Source: Coprobacter tertius (GTDB lineage Bacteria; Bacteroidota; Bacteroidia; Bacteroidales; Coprobacteraceae). Taken from it: a stretch of 64,000 bases of DNA. The notes under the pieces were generated by a model, which was given only the letters and a program-made list of their open reading frames with translations, made no database searches and had not been told where the DNA came from. The DNA lies in assembly GCF_024330105.1 (NCBI RefSeq), contig NZ_JANDHW010000005.1, forward strand, positions 186,001 through 250,000. The letters run 5' to 3'. Positions 29,414-38,917 of the stretch are shown here, piece by piece (position 1 is the stretch's first letter; each line of letters begins with the position of its first letter). A program made the position numbers and the translations under genes.

Positions 29414-30265
29414 TTATACTTTATTTCTGGAAAATCGATTCATTATAAAACGCCCCAAAACGCTTAATACAAAAACAATTATTGTGAGCAGCAATGCTGC
29501 CGCATATGCACGATCCTGGACCTCCTCCACCGGACTGTTCATCTGAAAAAATACAGCCAATGGCAATGTTGCAGCCGGCTGGCTCAGCGAAGTCGGAATA
29601 CTGTCGGTATAACCTGCCGTAAACATTACACCGGCAGCATCACCAATAGCCCGGCCTATCGATAATAACGTAGCTGTCGCAATACCGGGAGCGATTTGCC
29701 GTAAAATTACTTTAATAGATTCCCATCGTGTAGCACCTAAAGAATAGGTTGCTTCAACGATTTCTCGAGGCATTTGCCGGGCCACTTCATCCATAGAGCG
29801 AATAAATATAGGTATAATCAATAATGTTACTACGATAATCCCACCGAGCAGAGAAGTTTTTAAACCGAAATATATCATAATCGTAAAACCGAAAGCTCCA
29901 TATACGATCGATGGCACTCCGAAAAGTACATCGCATGCCAACCGGGCGATATATGCCAGTTTCGATTTTTTGGGTAAATAAACATTTAAATAAAAAACAA
30001 CCGGAATGCTGATAAGTAACCCCAATATCGTAGAAGCTCCTACAATATATACAGAACCAACGATCGCATTAAGCAGACCGCCTTCTTTACCGATGTAAAA
30101 GCCTCCACCGGGCAAATCGGTTATCATATCCCAGTTCATCGCTTTCCATCCGCGAGAAACAATCGCATAAAAAATACTTCCGATCGCAAGAAACACACAA
30201 AGCGTTGCAATAATCATCAACACCCTGAATATTTTTTCCTCTATAAATTTTAGTCTTATTTTCAT
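29414..30265 (-). CDS. pstA: Phosphate ABC transporter permease PstA
   Basis: Membrane half of the phosphate importer, 283 residues, six predicted helices, with the coupling EAA-like loop EATYSLGATRWESIKVILRQ that contacts PstB. Eight bases after pstC, 22 before pstB. The order pstS-pstC-pstA-pstB is standard. Confidence 0.95.
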   Translation of the reverse strand: MKIRLKFIEEKIFRVLMIIATLCVFLAIGSIFYAIVSRGWKAMNWDMITDLPGGGFYIGKEGGLLNAIVGSVYIVGASTILGLLISIPVVFYLNVYLPKKSKLAYIARLACDVLFGVPSIVYGAFGFTIMIYFGLKTSLLGGIIVVTLLIIPIFIRSMDEVARQMPREIVEATYSLGATRWESIKVILRQIAPGIATATLLSIGRAIGDAAGVMFTAGYTDSIPTSLSQPAATLPLAVFFQMNSPVEEVQDRAYAAALLLTIIVFVLSVLGRFIMNRFSRNKV

Positions 30266-30273
30266 TTTATATT

Positions 30274-31188
30274 TTATTGAAAACGCTTCTCGATATGCCT
30301 CAAAATAATACGTGAAACGAGATTAAACAATAAAACGACAAAGAATAATATAAAAGCAGCCAACATCAATGCCGACTCGTACATGGGTAAAGAAAGCATC
30401 TCACCATAATTATTCGCTATCAAAGCCGGTAAAGGATAACAACCATCGAAAATAGAATCGGGAATTTTTGTAATATTTCCGCATACCATCAATACGGCGA
30501 TCGTCTCTCCGAATGCTCTCGACATAGCTAACATAACAGCCGCAAGAATTCCGGGAGCCGTTTTGCGCAATAATACAGATTTTGTCGTTTGCCATTTTGT
30601 CGCCCCTAATGCGGTAGAAGCATCTCGCAACTCATCGGGAACCGCTGAAAATATTTCTATAAACATACTTACCAACAACGGCAATATCATCACTCCCAAA
30701 ACAATACCTCCTGCCAATACAGAATATCCGGTCGAATATTCTACAAAATGAGGAGCCAGTTTATCGGATATCCACGGAATTATAATAAGAATACCCCATA
30801 CACCATAAACGACCGACGGTATTCCGGCTAAAATATCGAGAGTGGGAAAAACTACTTTTTTTACCCATTTACGGGCGTATTCATTCAAAAAAATCGCAGA
30901 AAGCAAAGCAATAGGCAACGCCAACACTAAGGCTACAGCAGTAACCCACAAGGTACCCATTATAAAAGGAAGAAAACCGAACTCTCCTTTCAACGGTTTC
31001 CATCGAGCGGAAGTCAGTAACTCTACCAACGAACGTTCTTCGAAGATCGGGATCGATTTCATATATAGTCCCATCGCAATCACGATTACCAGCAAAATCA
31101 TAAACAAGGTAAGCATGAGCATTATACTGCCTGCCAACTTATCTTTAAAAATACGCCACCGACTTAATGTTAACGTAAAACTTCCCAT
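30274..31188 (-). CDS. pstC: Phosphate ABC transporter permease PstC
   Basis: The second membrane subunit of the phosphate importer, 304 residues, with IPSVVYGVWGILIIIPWI and the coupling loop DASTALGATKWQTTKSVLL. It starts seven bases after the pstS stop, so the two are co-transcribed. Confidence 0.95.
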   Translation of the reverse strand: MGSFTLTLSRWRIFKDKLAGSIMLMLTLFMILLVIVIAMGLYMKSIPIFEERSLVELLTSARWKPLKGEFGFLPFIMGTLWVTAVALVLALPIALLSAIFLNEYARKWVKKVVFPTLDILAGIPSVVYGVWGILIIIPWISDKLAPHFVEYSTGYSVLAGGIVLGVMILPLLVSMFIEIFSAVPDELRDASTALGATKWQTTKSVLLRKTAPGILAAVMLAMSRAFGETIAVLMVCGNITKIPDSIFDGCYPLPALIANNYGEMLSLPMYESALMLAAFILFFVVLLFNLVSRIILRHIEKRFQ

Positions 31189-31195
31189 GTACTCG

Positions 31196-32146
31196 TTATT
31201 GTAAACGTTTTAATTCTTCTTTACACTCCTTTTCCGACAATCTGACATATCCTGTTTCGGCTGCCCATTTCTGTCCATCGGTAAGTACATACTTCAGAAA
31301 CTCTATCAATACTCTTTTTGTCGGTTTTCCTCCCGTTACTAAAAAAAGATTTCGGGCCGGAGGAGAAGGATATTTTCCGTTGGCAATCGCATCCATTAGT
31401 TCATCTACAGTATCATAAAAATACTCTCCAGGATCGATTTTTCCATTATTATTTGTATCGATAGGCATCACTGCCAGACTTTTAAAAGGTTTTTTACTCT
31501 TTTGGTCATAAACATAGGCTATATTATTAAATCCTATACCTACCTTATCTCTTTGGATTGCCGAAGAAACTCCCGGATCACCGAAAACAGCTGTTCCCTC
31601 AAGATCTTCCTGTTTCATTCCAAACCAGGCAGCCCATGTTTCTGCAGCTCCACAAGCATCTGAACGAGTATACACATGCACGGGGATACGGTTATTCGTA
31701 CCTAATATCTCTCCCCAATATTTTATTTTGTCGGACCAGAGACGATTTGCTACAGATTTTTTAATACCGGTTCTTTTTATTTGCTCGTATAAAGGATTAT
31801 TTAAATTAACAGTCGGTATCACAGCGTCTTTAACAACAGCAATAGGAAACGCTCCTTTTTTAAATTCCACATCATAAATCTCCCGCGAAACCATACCAAT
31901 ATCCACTATCCCCGATAATGCGTCTGTCATTCCTTTTCCTGCACCTCCGGCCGAAATATCAATTTTAACACCAGGGTGTAATTTACGAAATTCTTCTGCC
32001 CACCTTACTGCCATTGGATAAAGAGCAAAAGCTCCCGATAACTGTATTTCTCCTTTCAAGGTACTTTTAACGGAACCTTTTTTTTGGGCAAATACAAAAA
32101 CGGGTAAAAGCATTATAAAGATTAGGAAGAAAATTTTCCTCTGCAT
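31196..32146 (-). CDS. pstS: Phosphate-binding protein PstS with an EF-hand-like loop
   Basis: Periplasmic phosphate-binding protein that delivers phosphate to PstCA. Signal peptide FFLIFIMLLPVFVFAQ; then GEIQLSGAFALYP and SAGGAGKG..DIGMVSRE, the phosphate-contact regions of the family. Residues 230-241 (from this start) are DTNNNGKIDPGE, a perfect match to the EF-hand calcium loop pattern, lying in the C-terminal part of the fold. A frame opens at 32173; I chose the Met just before the signal peptide, but the earlier one is possible. First gene of pstSCAB; an exact -7 box lies upstream. Confidence 0.92.
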   Translation of the reverse strand: MQRKIFFLIFIMLLPVFVFAQKKGSVKSTLKGEIQLSGAFALYPMAVRWAEEFRKLHPGVKIDISAGGAGKGMTDALSGIVDIGMVSREIYDVEFKKGAFPIAVVKDAVIPTVNLNNPLYEQIKRTGIKKSVANRLWSDKIKYWGEILGTNNRIPVHVYTRSDACGAAETWAAWFGMKQEDLEGTAVFGDPGVSSAIQRDKVGIGFNNIAYVYDQKSKKPFKSLAVMPIDTNNNGKIDPGEYFYDTVDELMDAIANGKYPSPPARNLFLVTGGKPTKRVLIEFLKYVLTDGQKWAAETGYVRLSEKECKEELKRLQ

Positions 32147-32266
32147 AATATTATTTATTTTTCTATTACTCAAATTCAGATAACAGCACTATAAAAAACA
32201 AGGAAAAAAGAAAAATATATGACTTATTTTTATAACAAAAAAACAATTTAATTTCATCTGTTTTTG

Positions 32267-32274
32267 CAAATATA
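32267..32274 (-). promoter_or_regulatory. -7 box of pstSCAB
   Basis: Minus-strand TATATTTG, an exact TAnnTTTG match about 120 bases upstream of the pstS start. Confidence 0.5.
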
Positions 32275-32423
32275 TTAAAAATAATTTCACAAAAATGTAG
32301 ACATACTGTTTTTATAGGTATTTTTTTTAAGTTTATAAACCCGGTTTATTACTTTATTCAGATCTTCCCATAGTGCTTTACATTACTGATAAAATAAAAA
32401 ATACACAGAATATAATAATAAAA

Positions 32424-32451
32424 AGCATCGCTATCTCCCGACAACGATACT
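32424..32451 (-). terminator. Rho-independent terminator of the TonB-receptor operon
   Basis: Minus-strand stem AGTATCGTTGTC / GATAGCGATGCT with a GGGA tetraloop, followed by a T-run. It lies about 70 bases past the last gene of the operon (32523) and is the clearest single-direction terminator in the window. Confidence 0.8.
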
Positions 32452-32522
32452 TCGATTGTAACAGATTTTCAAATTTAACATTACATCTACGTAATGTCTC
32501 TCGGAGATTTCTTTTTCCCGGG

Positions 32523-32888
32523 TTATTGCTGTAAATTTATTTTCAGGCCTGAAGCATCACGAACTGGGACCTTTAATACCAATGGTTTATAAGAAATCAT
32601 ACTCACTTTTATTTCACACTCTGTTCCGGTTACTTCCGGTATAGAAAAGTTTCCATCCATATCCGTAAAAACCTTTTTCCCATTTACCGAAACCGTTACT
32701 CCGGTAAGAGATTCTCCGGCAACCATATCATATACATTACCACTTACCGTACAACTTGAAACTTGAGTTGCAGTGACACGGGTTTCATTTTTCGAAGCAT
32801 TATTTTCAGTATTTTTATCGGCTGCAAAACCGTTTATTCCCCAAAAGGTAACCAATACTATCCATATTAATACAGTTCTCATAGTCAT
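32523..32888 (-). CDS. Small exported carboxypeptidase-regulatory-like domain protein
   Basis: 121 residues: signal peptide (MRTVLIWIVLVTFWGINGFA), a Ser/Thr/Asn-rich linker, then one CarboxypepD_reg-like beta-sandwich (SGNVYDMVAGESLTGVTVSV..FTDMDGNFSIPEV), the same domain found at the N-terminus of SusC-type receptors. Here it stands alone with no barrel. Last gene of the operon that starts with the 925-residue TonB receptor, just before the terminator. It may bind the receptor or another envelope partner; role unknown. Confidence 0.75.
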   Translation of the reverse strand: MTMRTVLIWIVLVTFWGINGFAADKNTENNASKNETRVTATQVSSCTVSGNVYDMVAGESLTGVTVSVNGKKVFTDMDGNFSIPEVTGTECEIKVSMISYKPLVLKVPVRDASGLKINLQQ

Positions 32889-32965
32889 ATGTTTATAAAT
32901 ACATTATTTGTTACAACAAAGAAAGCCGGTATTTATTACATAACAATTACACCGACAAGTCAATC

Positions 32966-33436
32966 CTATGAATATTTCTTTTCAGAAATTAATTTACCTT
33001 TTTCATCCCAAATATACCATATCCCCGATTTCTTGCCCTGAGTATAATGCATTTCGTATCTCATAATTCCATTTTCATCCCAAATACGCCACACACCATG
33101 TTTTCTGCCTTTCAGATAACCCGCTTCCGCTATTAATACTCCGTTTTCATCATATGTACGCCATACGCCATCAAATTTTCCGGCATAATACGACCGTACT
33201 TCTTCAATTTTCCCGTTCTCGAAATAGACAATATATATACCTTCCGGTAAACCGTCTTTAATGAACATCTCCATTTTAACCGCACCACTCGGAAAATATT
33301 CGGTATAAGGTCCGGTATATAAAACTCTCTGCGTATCATCGGTATAATAATTACCATTATGCAATACAAGTTTCTGAGCTGATACCGTAATGACCGTAAA
33401 AACCAGTAATATAACAAACAGAATTTTTCTTGTCAT
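32966..33436 (-). CDS. Exported MORN-repeat (YwqK-like) protein
   Basis: 156 residues. Signal peptide MTRKILFVILLVFTVITVSAQ followed by four to five MORN-type repeats of about 22 residues (for example YLKGRKHGVWRIWDENG and YTQGKKSGIWYIWDEKG). Database names for this family mention an antitoxin, but no toxin partner is present and a signal peptide argues for an envelope role. Third gene of the receptor operon, after the beta-helix lipoprotein, with a hairpin in the gap before it. Confidence 0.8.
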   Translation of the reverse strand: MTRKILFVILLVFTVITVSAQKLVLHNGNYYTDDTQRVLYTGPYTEYFPSGAVKMEMFIKDGLPEGIYIVYFENGKIEEVRSYYAGKFDGVWRTYDENGVLIAEAGYLKGRKHGVWRIWDENGIMRYEMHYTQGKKSGIWYIWDEKGKLISEKKYS

Positions 33437-33454
33437 ATTTAAAAATATTAAAGA

Positions 33455-33483
33455 TACCTCCGTCCCTTCCTGGGACGAAGGTA
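33455..33483 (-). terminator. Hairpin inside the receptor operon
   Basis: Stem TACCTTCGTCCC / GGGACGGAGGTA with a short loop (one mismatch), in the gap between the beta-helix lipoprotein and the MORN gene. A loose T-rich stretch follows. It could reduce read-through to the last two genes, or protect the upstream mRNA end. Confidence 0.45.
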
Positions 33484-33514
33484 CCTGTTATAAGCAAGTT
33501 CTTTCAGTATATTC

Positions 33515-34882
33515 TTAATATTCAGTGTTTTGGGGATCAAAATTAGTCCAAGTCTCTGTCCAGTCATTTGTACCGTCAAACGCACCTTTATAAGCAACTC
33601 TATCGAAACCGGTAGATAAATCTGCATCATCGAATGATGCTCCGGAAATTTTCGTAGCATCTACTGTGAGGAATTTCGCATTCTCTTTTATTATATCGTT
33701 CGAAGAAGAAAATACCTGATTTCCGAGAACTGCCGTCTCGAAATAACTTTTACTTAGATCGTCTTTAAAATCATTCCACATACCCGCAAAAATTACATTT
33801 TTTACCGTAGCTCCCGAATTAGCATTTTGCAGATACAAGCCGTAAGGCCAACCGGTAAATATCGAATTATACACCTTTAATGAAGAATTTCTGCGTATGT
33901 GCATAGCTGCCTGAAACTGGCCTCCTTTTGCACCACTTGCAGCATCGGCTGTCGTATATAATATATCCGATTCTGATTTTCCGGAAGAAACGCCGTAAAA
34001 AGGACCGATCAATGTTACATTCGAAAATACAGGAGCCGTCAAAGGAGTGTTTCCCGATCCGTCTGCATCATTATCCGATTCGAATCCGTTCGATTTAGAG
34101 GTATCGGCAACTTTCGGATCCCTTACTCCCAGTAAGAACTGTAATTTTCCGCTAAATCCGTTATCGGTATCGAATTCGTCATCCCATCCTTTGTAAGCAA
34201 TAAGATGTTTACAATTTACATTACCGCCAAACCATTCGTAAGAATCATCACCACAATACGATACTTGAACATATTCGACCTGAGTGTTACGACCTACACC
34301 ACCAAAAGTAAGGCCGTTGATTTCCTGATTAGGACGGAAAGGATAGCCCGGGAATTCGATTCGAACATATTTCAGAATACCCGAATTATCATCAACATTG
34401 TCTCCCCCATATATAGTTCTGGGGCCACCCTCTATCTGTGGGCGATTAGAGTTTACAGGAGCTTTACCACAAATAATCAAACCACCCCAATCTCCGTAGC
34501 TACGTTTGCCCACAGGCTGATCCGATGTAAATACTATAGGTTTATCAACAGTTCCCTGAGCAATAATTTTAGAACCGGGTTCGATAATCAGAGAACCTTT
34601 GGTAGCTTTTTCACCTTTAATTACGGTTCCCGGCTCAATCGTCAATACCGAAGATTCTGTATTACTACCGGTATATACATATACAAATCCCCTTAAAAGA
34701 TATACCTTATCGGCCGACAAAGTTTTATTCCCGGTAATCTCTCCTTCGAGAATCTCATCATAGCGTGTAGATTCACCACCGGGAATGAATTCATCACCAT
34801 TCTTATCATCACTACACGAAATCATGACCAAAGAAACTAATGCAAAAAATGATGTCATAATACGATAATACATTCTTTTCAT
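33515..34882 (-). CDS. Right-handed beta-helix surface lipoprotein
   Basis: 455 residues. Lipobox LVMISC at about residue 23, then parallel beta-helix-like repeats (LTIEPGTVIKGEKATKGSLI, AQGTVDKPIVFTSDQP, VEYVQVSYCGDDSYEWFGG). Asp-rich segments such as GWDDEFDTDNGFSG and FESDNDADGSGNTPL look suited to bind calcium. It lies 49 bases after the 925-residue TonB receptor gene, in the position of a SusD-like surface partner although it is not SusD. Binding partner or substrate unknown; a receptor-paired surface capture protein is my inference. Confidence 0.75.
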   Translation of the reverse strand: MKRMYYRIMTSFFALVSLVMISCSDDKNGDEFIPGGESTRYDEILEGEITGNKTLSADKVYLLRGFVYVYTGSNTESSVLTIEPGTVIKGEKATKGSLIIEPGSKIIAQGTVDKPIVFTSDQPVGKRSYGDWGGLIICGKAPVNSNRPQIEGGPRTIYGGDNVDDNSGILKYVRIEFPGYPFRPNQEINGLTFGGVGRNTQVEYVQVSYCGDDSYEWFGGNVNCKHLIAYKGWDDEFDTDNGFSGKLQFLLGVRDPKVADTSKSNGFESDNDADGSGNTPLTAPVFSNVTLIGPFYGVSSGKSESDILYTTADAASGAKGGQFQAAMHIRRNSSLKVYNSIFTGWPYGLYLQNANSGATVKNVIFAGMWNDFKDDLSKSYFETAVLGNQVFSSSNDIIKENAKFLTVDATKISGASFDDADLSTGFDRVAYKGAFDGTNDWTETWTNFDPQNTEY

Positions 34883-34931
34883 AAAAATAATTTGGTTAAG
34901 TTAATACTAATGATCATTATCTATTTAATAT

Positions 34932-37709
34932 TTATATTTTCACACTTATACCGAGATTTATCTGCATTCCGGGACGATAAGATTTTACTAATTGCTCGAC
35001 TACTCGTTTAGAATTACCCTCATTCAGATGCAGAAATTGTTTAAAAACCACTTTACTATTGAGAATATCACTAATACCGCCTTTTATCTCAACTCGTTTT
35101 CCTATTTTTTTCGAGAGAGTAAGATCGAGTAAATTACGGGGTAACTCATATACGTCCGGAATATCATCATTCGGATTCTCTTTTGCTATGCCTACGGTTT
35201 CTATACGTTTACCGATCACATTGTACAGTAACGATGCCGACCACCCCGATTTGTCATGCTGATAAAACAACCCTGTATTGATGAGAAAAGGAGATTGCCC
35301 CTGCATAGGGCGGTCCCTCTCATAAGCCCCTTTTTCGAAAAATATTTTGCTATATATCCATGCCCCGTTGAAAACGAAATTGAGATCGGGTAATCCCATA
35401 AATGAGAGATTTTTCTTTATATCGAGTTCGGCCCCGTAACAAACTGCTCTATCGGCATTATGATAAGTGTACTGAACCCCCGACCCGGCTTCATAATAAG
35501 TTTGTTCGATAGGATTTCTAAATTTTTTGTAAAACACACCTACCGAAAAGGTTTCTCCCGGTGCCGGGTAAAATTCATATCGCAAATCGACATTATGTAT
35601 ATATGCGTCTTTCAAATCGGTATTTCCCGAAATATTAGCAAATACATCGAAATTATAATATACATAGGGAACTATTTCCCGAAATTCAGGTCGATTGATC
35701 GACCGCCCGTATGCCACTCTAAAAACATTTTTATCATTTAAGTTATAAGCAATATTCAGCGAAGGGAAAAAATCGGTTTTATTCTGATCGATATTTACCG
35801 GTTTTAGTCCATCGGCAGAATAACCACTCAGCGTCAGATGATAATATTCAGCCCGTACTCCAGCATTAGCCGTCAGTTTATCAGAATAATTCAAAGTGGC
35901 AGAAACATAAGCCGCACTTAATAAATTATTTGAAGTATAAGAGTCGCACTTTTCTGTTTTATCTGATAAATATATCTTATCAGCCGCTATATTGCTATCA
36001 GAAAACAAGGTTCCGTATTCCCAGTCGGTATAACGGGAATAGCCGCTCCCGAGAAGATTATACTGGTATTGTTGAGCATCGAACGACCTATCTTTGTACT
36101 CACTATATATACCGGCCTTTAGTACAGGTGTAAAATTCGAGTTTACATTCAGTTTATGTTCATAGGCAGTCGATGCCGAGAAAGAATTATCATGTAGCTT
36201 TTGATAATAACGTTTTACATCATCTACATAATATTTATTTTCGGTTCGCGATTCATCGAGTTTCGAATTCACGACTCTCCGATCAGGTTCATTATATCCG
36301 GCATAAGCATACCCGACAGTCCAATCTATCTTATTTACATTCTCTTTCAATGTATGTATTCCGCTTAACTGAGAAGTATAAGTAGTACGACCCGTATATA
36401 GCGATTCCCAATAACGTACTGCGATATCCGAATAATAATCATGACCTTCTCTTTGAGTAAGAGAGTTACTTCCCCGCTGATTAAAGAAATTACGGAATTC
36501 GAGTTTTGTATTGCCAAACAAAAACGACCAATTAAATAACGCTCCCAATTTTGTCGTATTTCTGAATACCTCGTCGAGATATTTATTATCATATTGCGAC
36601 TGACCGTCACGATATGACTGATACCGGTTATTCTGCATTTTATAATGATTATATCCCGTACTGTAGTTTACTGCAGAGATATTTCCCATTTTCCAATTCC
36701 CAAAATCGAATTTGCGTTGCAAGGTAAAACTCAATTTCTGATCGGGAATTGCAGTAAAAGATCTTACTCCCCAGCGATTATTCAGTTTTTTGGTAAATTC
36801 CACAGCCTCATCTATGCTACCTTGTTTCAGATTGGGAATACTCGATAATTGTCTTTTCCCAGCTCCAAAACCAATATAATCAGCTGCATACCCGTCGCTC
36901 AACCTCATATTTTTAAACGTAGTACCTACAGTAAAAGCGGTATTGTATTGTAATGTTATTTCATTTTCGATAGGGGTATTTTTAGTCGATACCTGTATAA
37001 ATCCTCCCGTAAAATCAGCTGGCAATTCGGGAGATATCGATTTATAAACCATAATATTATCAATCAGTGAGGAAGGTAACACATCAAAAGAAAAAGCCCT
37101 ACTGTCCGATTCACTCGATGGTGTAGAAGCTTTATTCAGCCAAACTCCGTTATATCTCTGCGCTAAACCTCGAACCACTACAAAGCGGTTATTTACAACC
37201 GTTATTCCAGGGATACGCTTTAATACTTCCGAGGCGTCGTTATCCTGTGTTTTAGAGATCTGCTGAGAGGAAATACCGCTCATAACCGGTAAAGAAGACT
37301 TAACCGTATTCAACACCGACAAATCGGTATTCCAACGTCTCTGTGTCATAACGACCACCCCCTTCAGATCGAGCGAAACATCTTCCATTTCTAAATCGAG
37401 TGTATATATCTTATCTCTTTCTATTTTTACATTTTCAATTTCAATAGTTTTGTATGAAATATATCTTATTTCTATCGTATAAATACCTATTCCTATATTC
37501 TTAAAAATATATTTTCCATCTATATCCGTCGCTGTCGTATGTTCTGTTCCCCGAATAAAAACCGTGGCACCAATTAATGGTTCCTTCGTTTTTTTATCGA
37601 TTACAATACCTTCTAATGTTCCTTTCCCTACTGGCGAAGCTGAAATCCCGGGAACAAACGATAAACAGAACAAAAAATAAACTAAAATTATACGTATCTG
37701 CAGTTTCAT
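34932..37709 (-). CDS. TonB-dependent receptor with N-terminal carboxypeptidase-regulatory domain
   Basis: Outer-membrane active transporter of 925 residues. Signal peptide (ILVYFLFCLSFVPGISA), a CarboxypepD_reg-like domain (about 30-115; GTLEGIVIDKKTKEPLIGAT), a plug domain (about 130-260; NDASEVLKRIPGITVVNNRF) and a barrel with the C-terminal beta-strand ending in INLGISVKI. It heads an operon with a beta-helix lipoprotein instead of SusD, so it is not a standard SusCD pair. Energy would come from TonB-ExbBD elsewhere. A near-match -7 box (CATCTTTG, 37745-37752) lies upstream. Proximity to pst suggests a phosphate-related substrate, but only weakly. Confidence 0.88.
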   Translation of the reverse strand: MKLQIRIILVYFLFCLSFVPGISASPVGKGTLEGIVIDKKTKEPLIGATVFIRGTEHTTATDIDGKYIFKNIGIGIYTIEIRYISYKTIEIENVKIERDKIYTLDLEMEDVSLDLKGVVVMTQRRWNTDLSVLNTVKSSLPVMSGISSQQISKTQDNDASEVLKRIPGITVVNNRFVVVRGLAQRYNGVWLNKASTPSSESDSRAFSFDVLPSSLIDNIMVYKSISPELPADFTGGFIQVSTKNTPIENEITLQYNTAFTVGTTFKNMRLSDGYAADYIGFGAGKRQLSSIPNLKQGSIDEAVEFTKKLNNRWGVRSFTAIPDQKLSFTLQRKFDFGNWKMGNISAVNYSTGYNHYKMQNNRYQSYRDGQSQYDNKYLDEVFRNTTKLGALFNWSFLFGNTKLEFRNFFNQRGSNSLTQREGHDYYSDIAVRYWESLYTGRTTYTSQLSGIHTLKENVNKIDWTVGYAYAGYNEPDRRVVNSKLDESRTENKYYVDDVKRYYQKLHDNSFSASTAYEHKLNVNSNFTPVLKAGIYSEYKDRSFDAQQYQYNLLGSGYSRYTDWEYGTLFSDSNIAADKIYLSDKTEKCDSYTSNNLLSAAYVSATLNYSDKLTANAGVRAEYYHLTLSGYSADGLKPVNIDQNKTDFFPSLNIAYNLNDKNVFRVAYGRSINRPEFREIVPYVYYNFDVFANISGNTDLKDAYIHNVDLRYEFYPAPGETFSVGVFYKKFRNPIEQTYYEAGSGVQYTYHNADRAVCYGAELDIKKNLSFMGLPDLNFVFNGAWIYSKIFFEKGAYERDRPMQGQSPFLINTGLFYQHDKSGWSASLLYNVIGKRIETVGIAKENPNDDIPDVYELPRNLLDLTLSKKIGKRVEIKGGISDILNSKVVFKQFLHLNEGNSKRVVEQLVKSYRPGMQINLGISVKI

Positions 37710-38091
37710 ATTCCTTAATCTGGTTCTTCAATTTTATAACGTTGCAAAGATGAATCATAAAGATTTCAGCAGAGATACAAACTTTATACGTTTCACATAC
37801 ATTTATATGACAAAGCAATGACAGTGCAAATCCTTTTTATTGATAACCGACAGAAAAACAAAATAAAATATTTGTATAATTAAAATGTAAATCTTATTTT
37901 TGAAATATATATAGAATAGGTCAGGTGTCTAAGAAACAATATTAATATTATACTTAATAACGTAATTATTGTCTCGTTTCAATAATAGGTATATCTCTTG
38001 ATTTTCTCTAGCCTGTATCAGATTATAATACACAAATTCTTTTCATAGCTTCAGTAATTAACATCAACAGAACCGAATAACAAAGGCAATC
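37710..38091. other. Divergent promoter region, receptor operon and methyltransferase
   Basis: 382 AT-rich bases without a gene. Contains a near-match -7 box for the receptor operon (37745-37752, minus) and an exact one facing the methyltransferase (TATTTTTG, 37895-37902, plus). Nothing else was recognised. Confidence 0.5.
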
Positions 38092-38751
38092 ATGAAAGAC
38101 ACTCCTTACAGGGAGTTCGGGTGGAACACCTCCGGCCCTCTATTTTATCATAAAATTATTTGTCCCCAAATAGAACGGCTTCTTCCCGAAGACGGCTCAC
38201 CCATTTTGGATATCGGATGTGGAAACGGATATTTCGCTAATTATTTACTTGACAAAGGATATTCTGTATATGGGATCGACGCCTCACAACAAGGCATAGA
38301 AATAGCCAACCGATCACATCCGGGACATTTTTTCACAAATGATGTTTCCCTTACCGAATTACCTCATGAATTACAAAATATACCTTTTAAAACAGTAATT
38401 TCCATGGAGGTTATCGAACATTTATACGATCCCCGGGAATTTATTTTTTTCATAAAAAAAATTCTGAACAAACACAATGGCGGATTTGCCATAATCACAA
38501 CTCCCTATCACGGATATTTAAAAAATATTTTTATCGCTTTATCAGGTAAAACAGATTTTCATTTCAGTGCACTTTGGGTAGGCGGTCATATCAAATTCTG
38601 GTCGAAAAAAACGATATTTACGTTGTTACGTGAAGCAGGCTTCGAAAACATGAAATTTAAAGGGGCCGGACGCTTTCCTTATTTATGGAAACATATGATC
38701 GTCACAGCCGAGACATACCCCGATACGACAATAAAAACAATTTCTGAGTAA
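38092..38751 (+). CDS. Class I SAM-dependent methyltransferase
   Basis: 219 residues, soluble. Motif I ILDIGCGNGYF (about 38-48), followed by YGIDASQQGIEIA and VISMEVIEHLYDP, the UbiG/bioC-like Methyltransf_11/23 pattern. A C-terminal segment (GGHIKFWSKKTIFTLLREAGF) is common in methyltransferases of glycan or polyketide pathways. Transcribed alone, convergent with glmS. Substrate unknown. Confidence 0.85.
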   Translation: MKDTPYREFGWNTSGPLFYHKIICPQIERLLPEDGSPILDIGCGNGYFANYLLDKGYSVYGIDASQQGIEIANRSHPGHFFTNDVSLTELPHELQNIPFKTVISMEVIEHLYDPREFIFFIKKILNKHNGGFAIITTPYHGYLKNIFIALSGKTDFHFSALWVGGHIKFWSKKTIFTLLREAGFENMKFKGAGRFPYLWKHMIVTAETYPDTTIKTISE

Positions 38752-38917
38752 CAAGCCCGAAAAGAGATAAATAGTTGGTAAAACCGATATTTCCTCTTGT
38801 TCCTTATATACTCAGAAACTGTTCTTATTTTTTAATCGATAATAAAAATACAATCGACTATAAACATTCTTTTAATTACTTATTCCCATCTTTTTACCGA
38901 AATTATATCCATAATCG

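Larger units (their letters stand above)
32174..32522. other. Gap between pstS and the receptor operon
   Basis: 349 bases without a gene. It holds the pstS -7 box (32267-32274), the terminator of the receptor operon (32424-32451) and a short inverted repeat (ACATTAC / GTAATGT near 32480). No Pho-box-like direct repeat was evident by eye. Confidence 0.6.

Noticed and set aside
32966-33436. YwqK-type toxin-antitoxin function for the MORN protein
   Set aside because: No toxin partner is present, the protein has a signal peptide, and it sits in an envelope operon.
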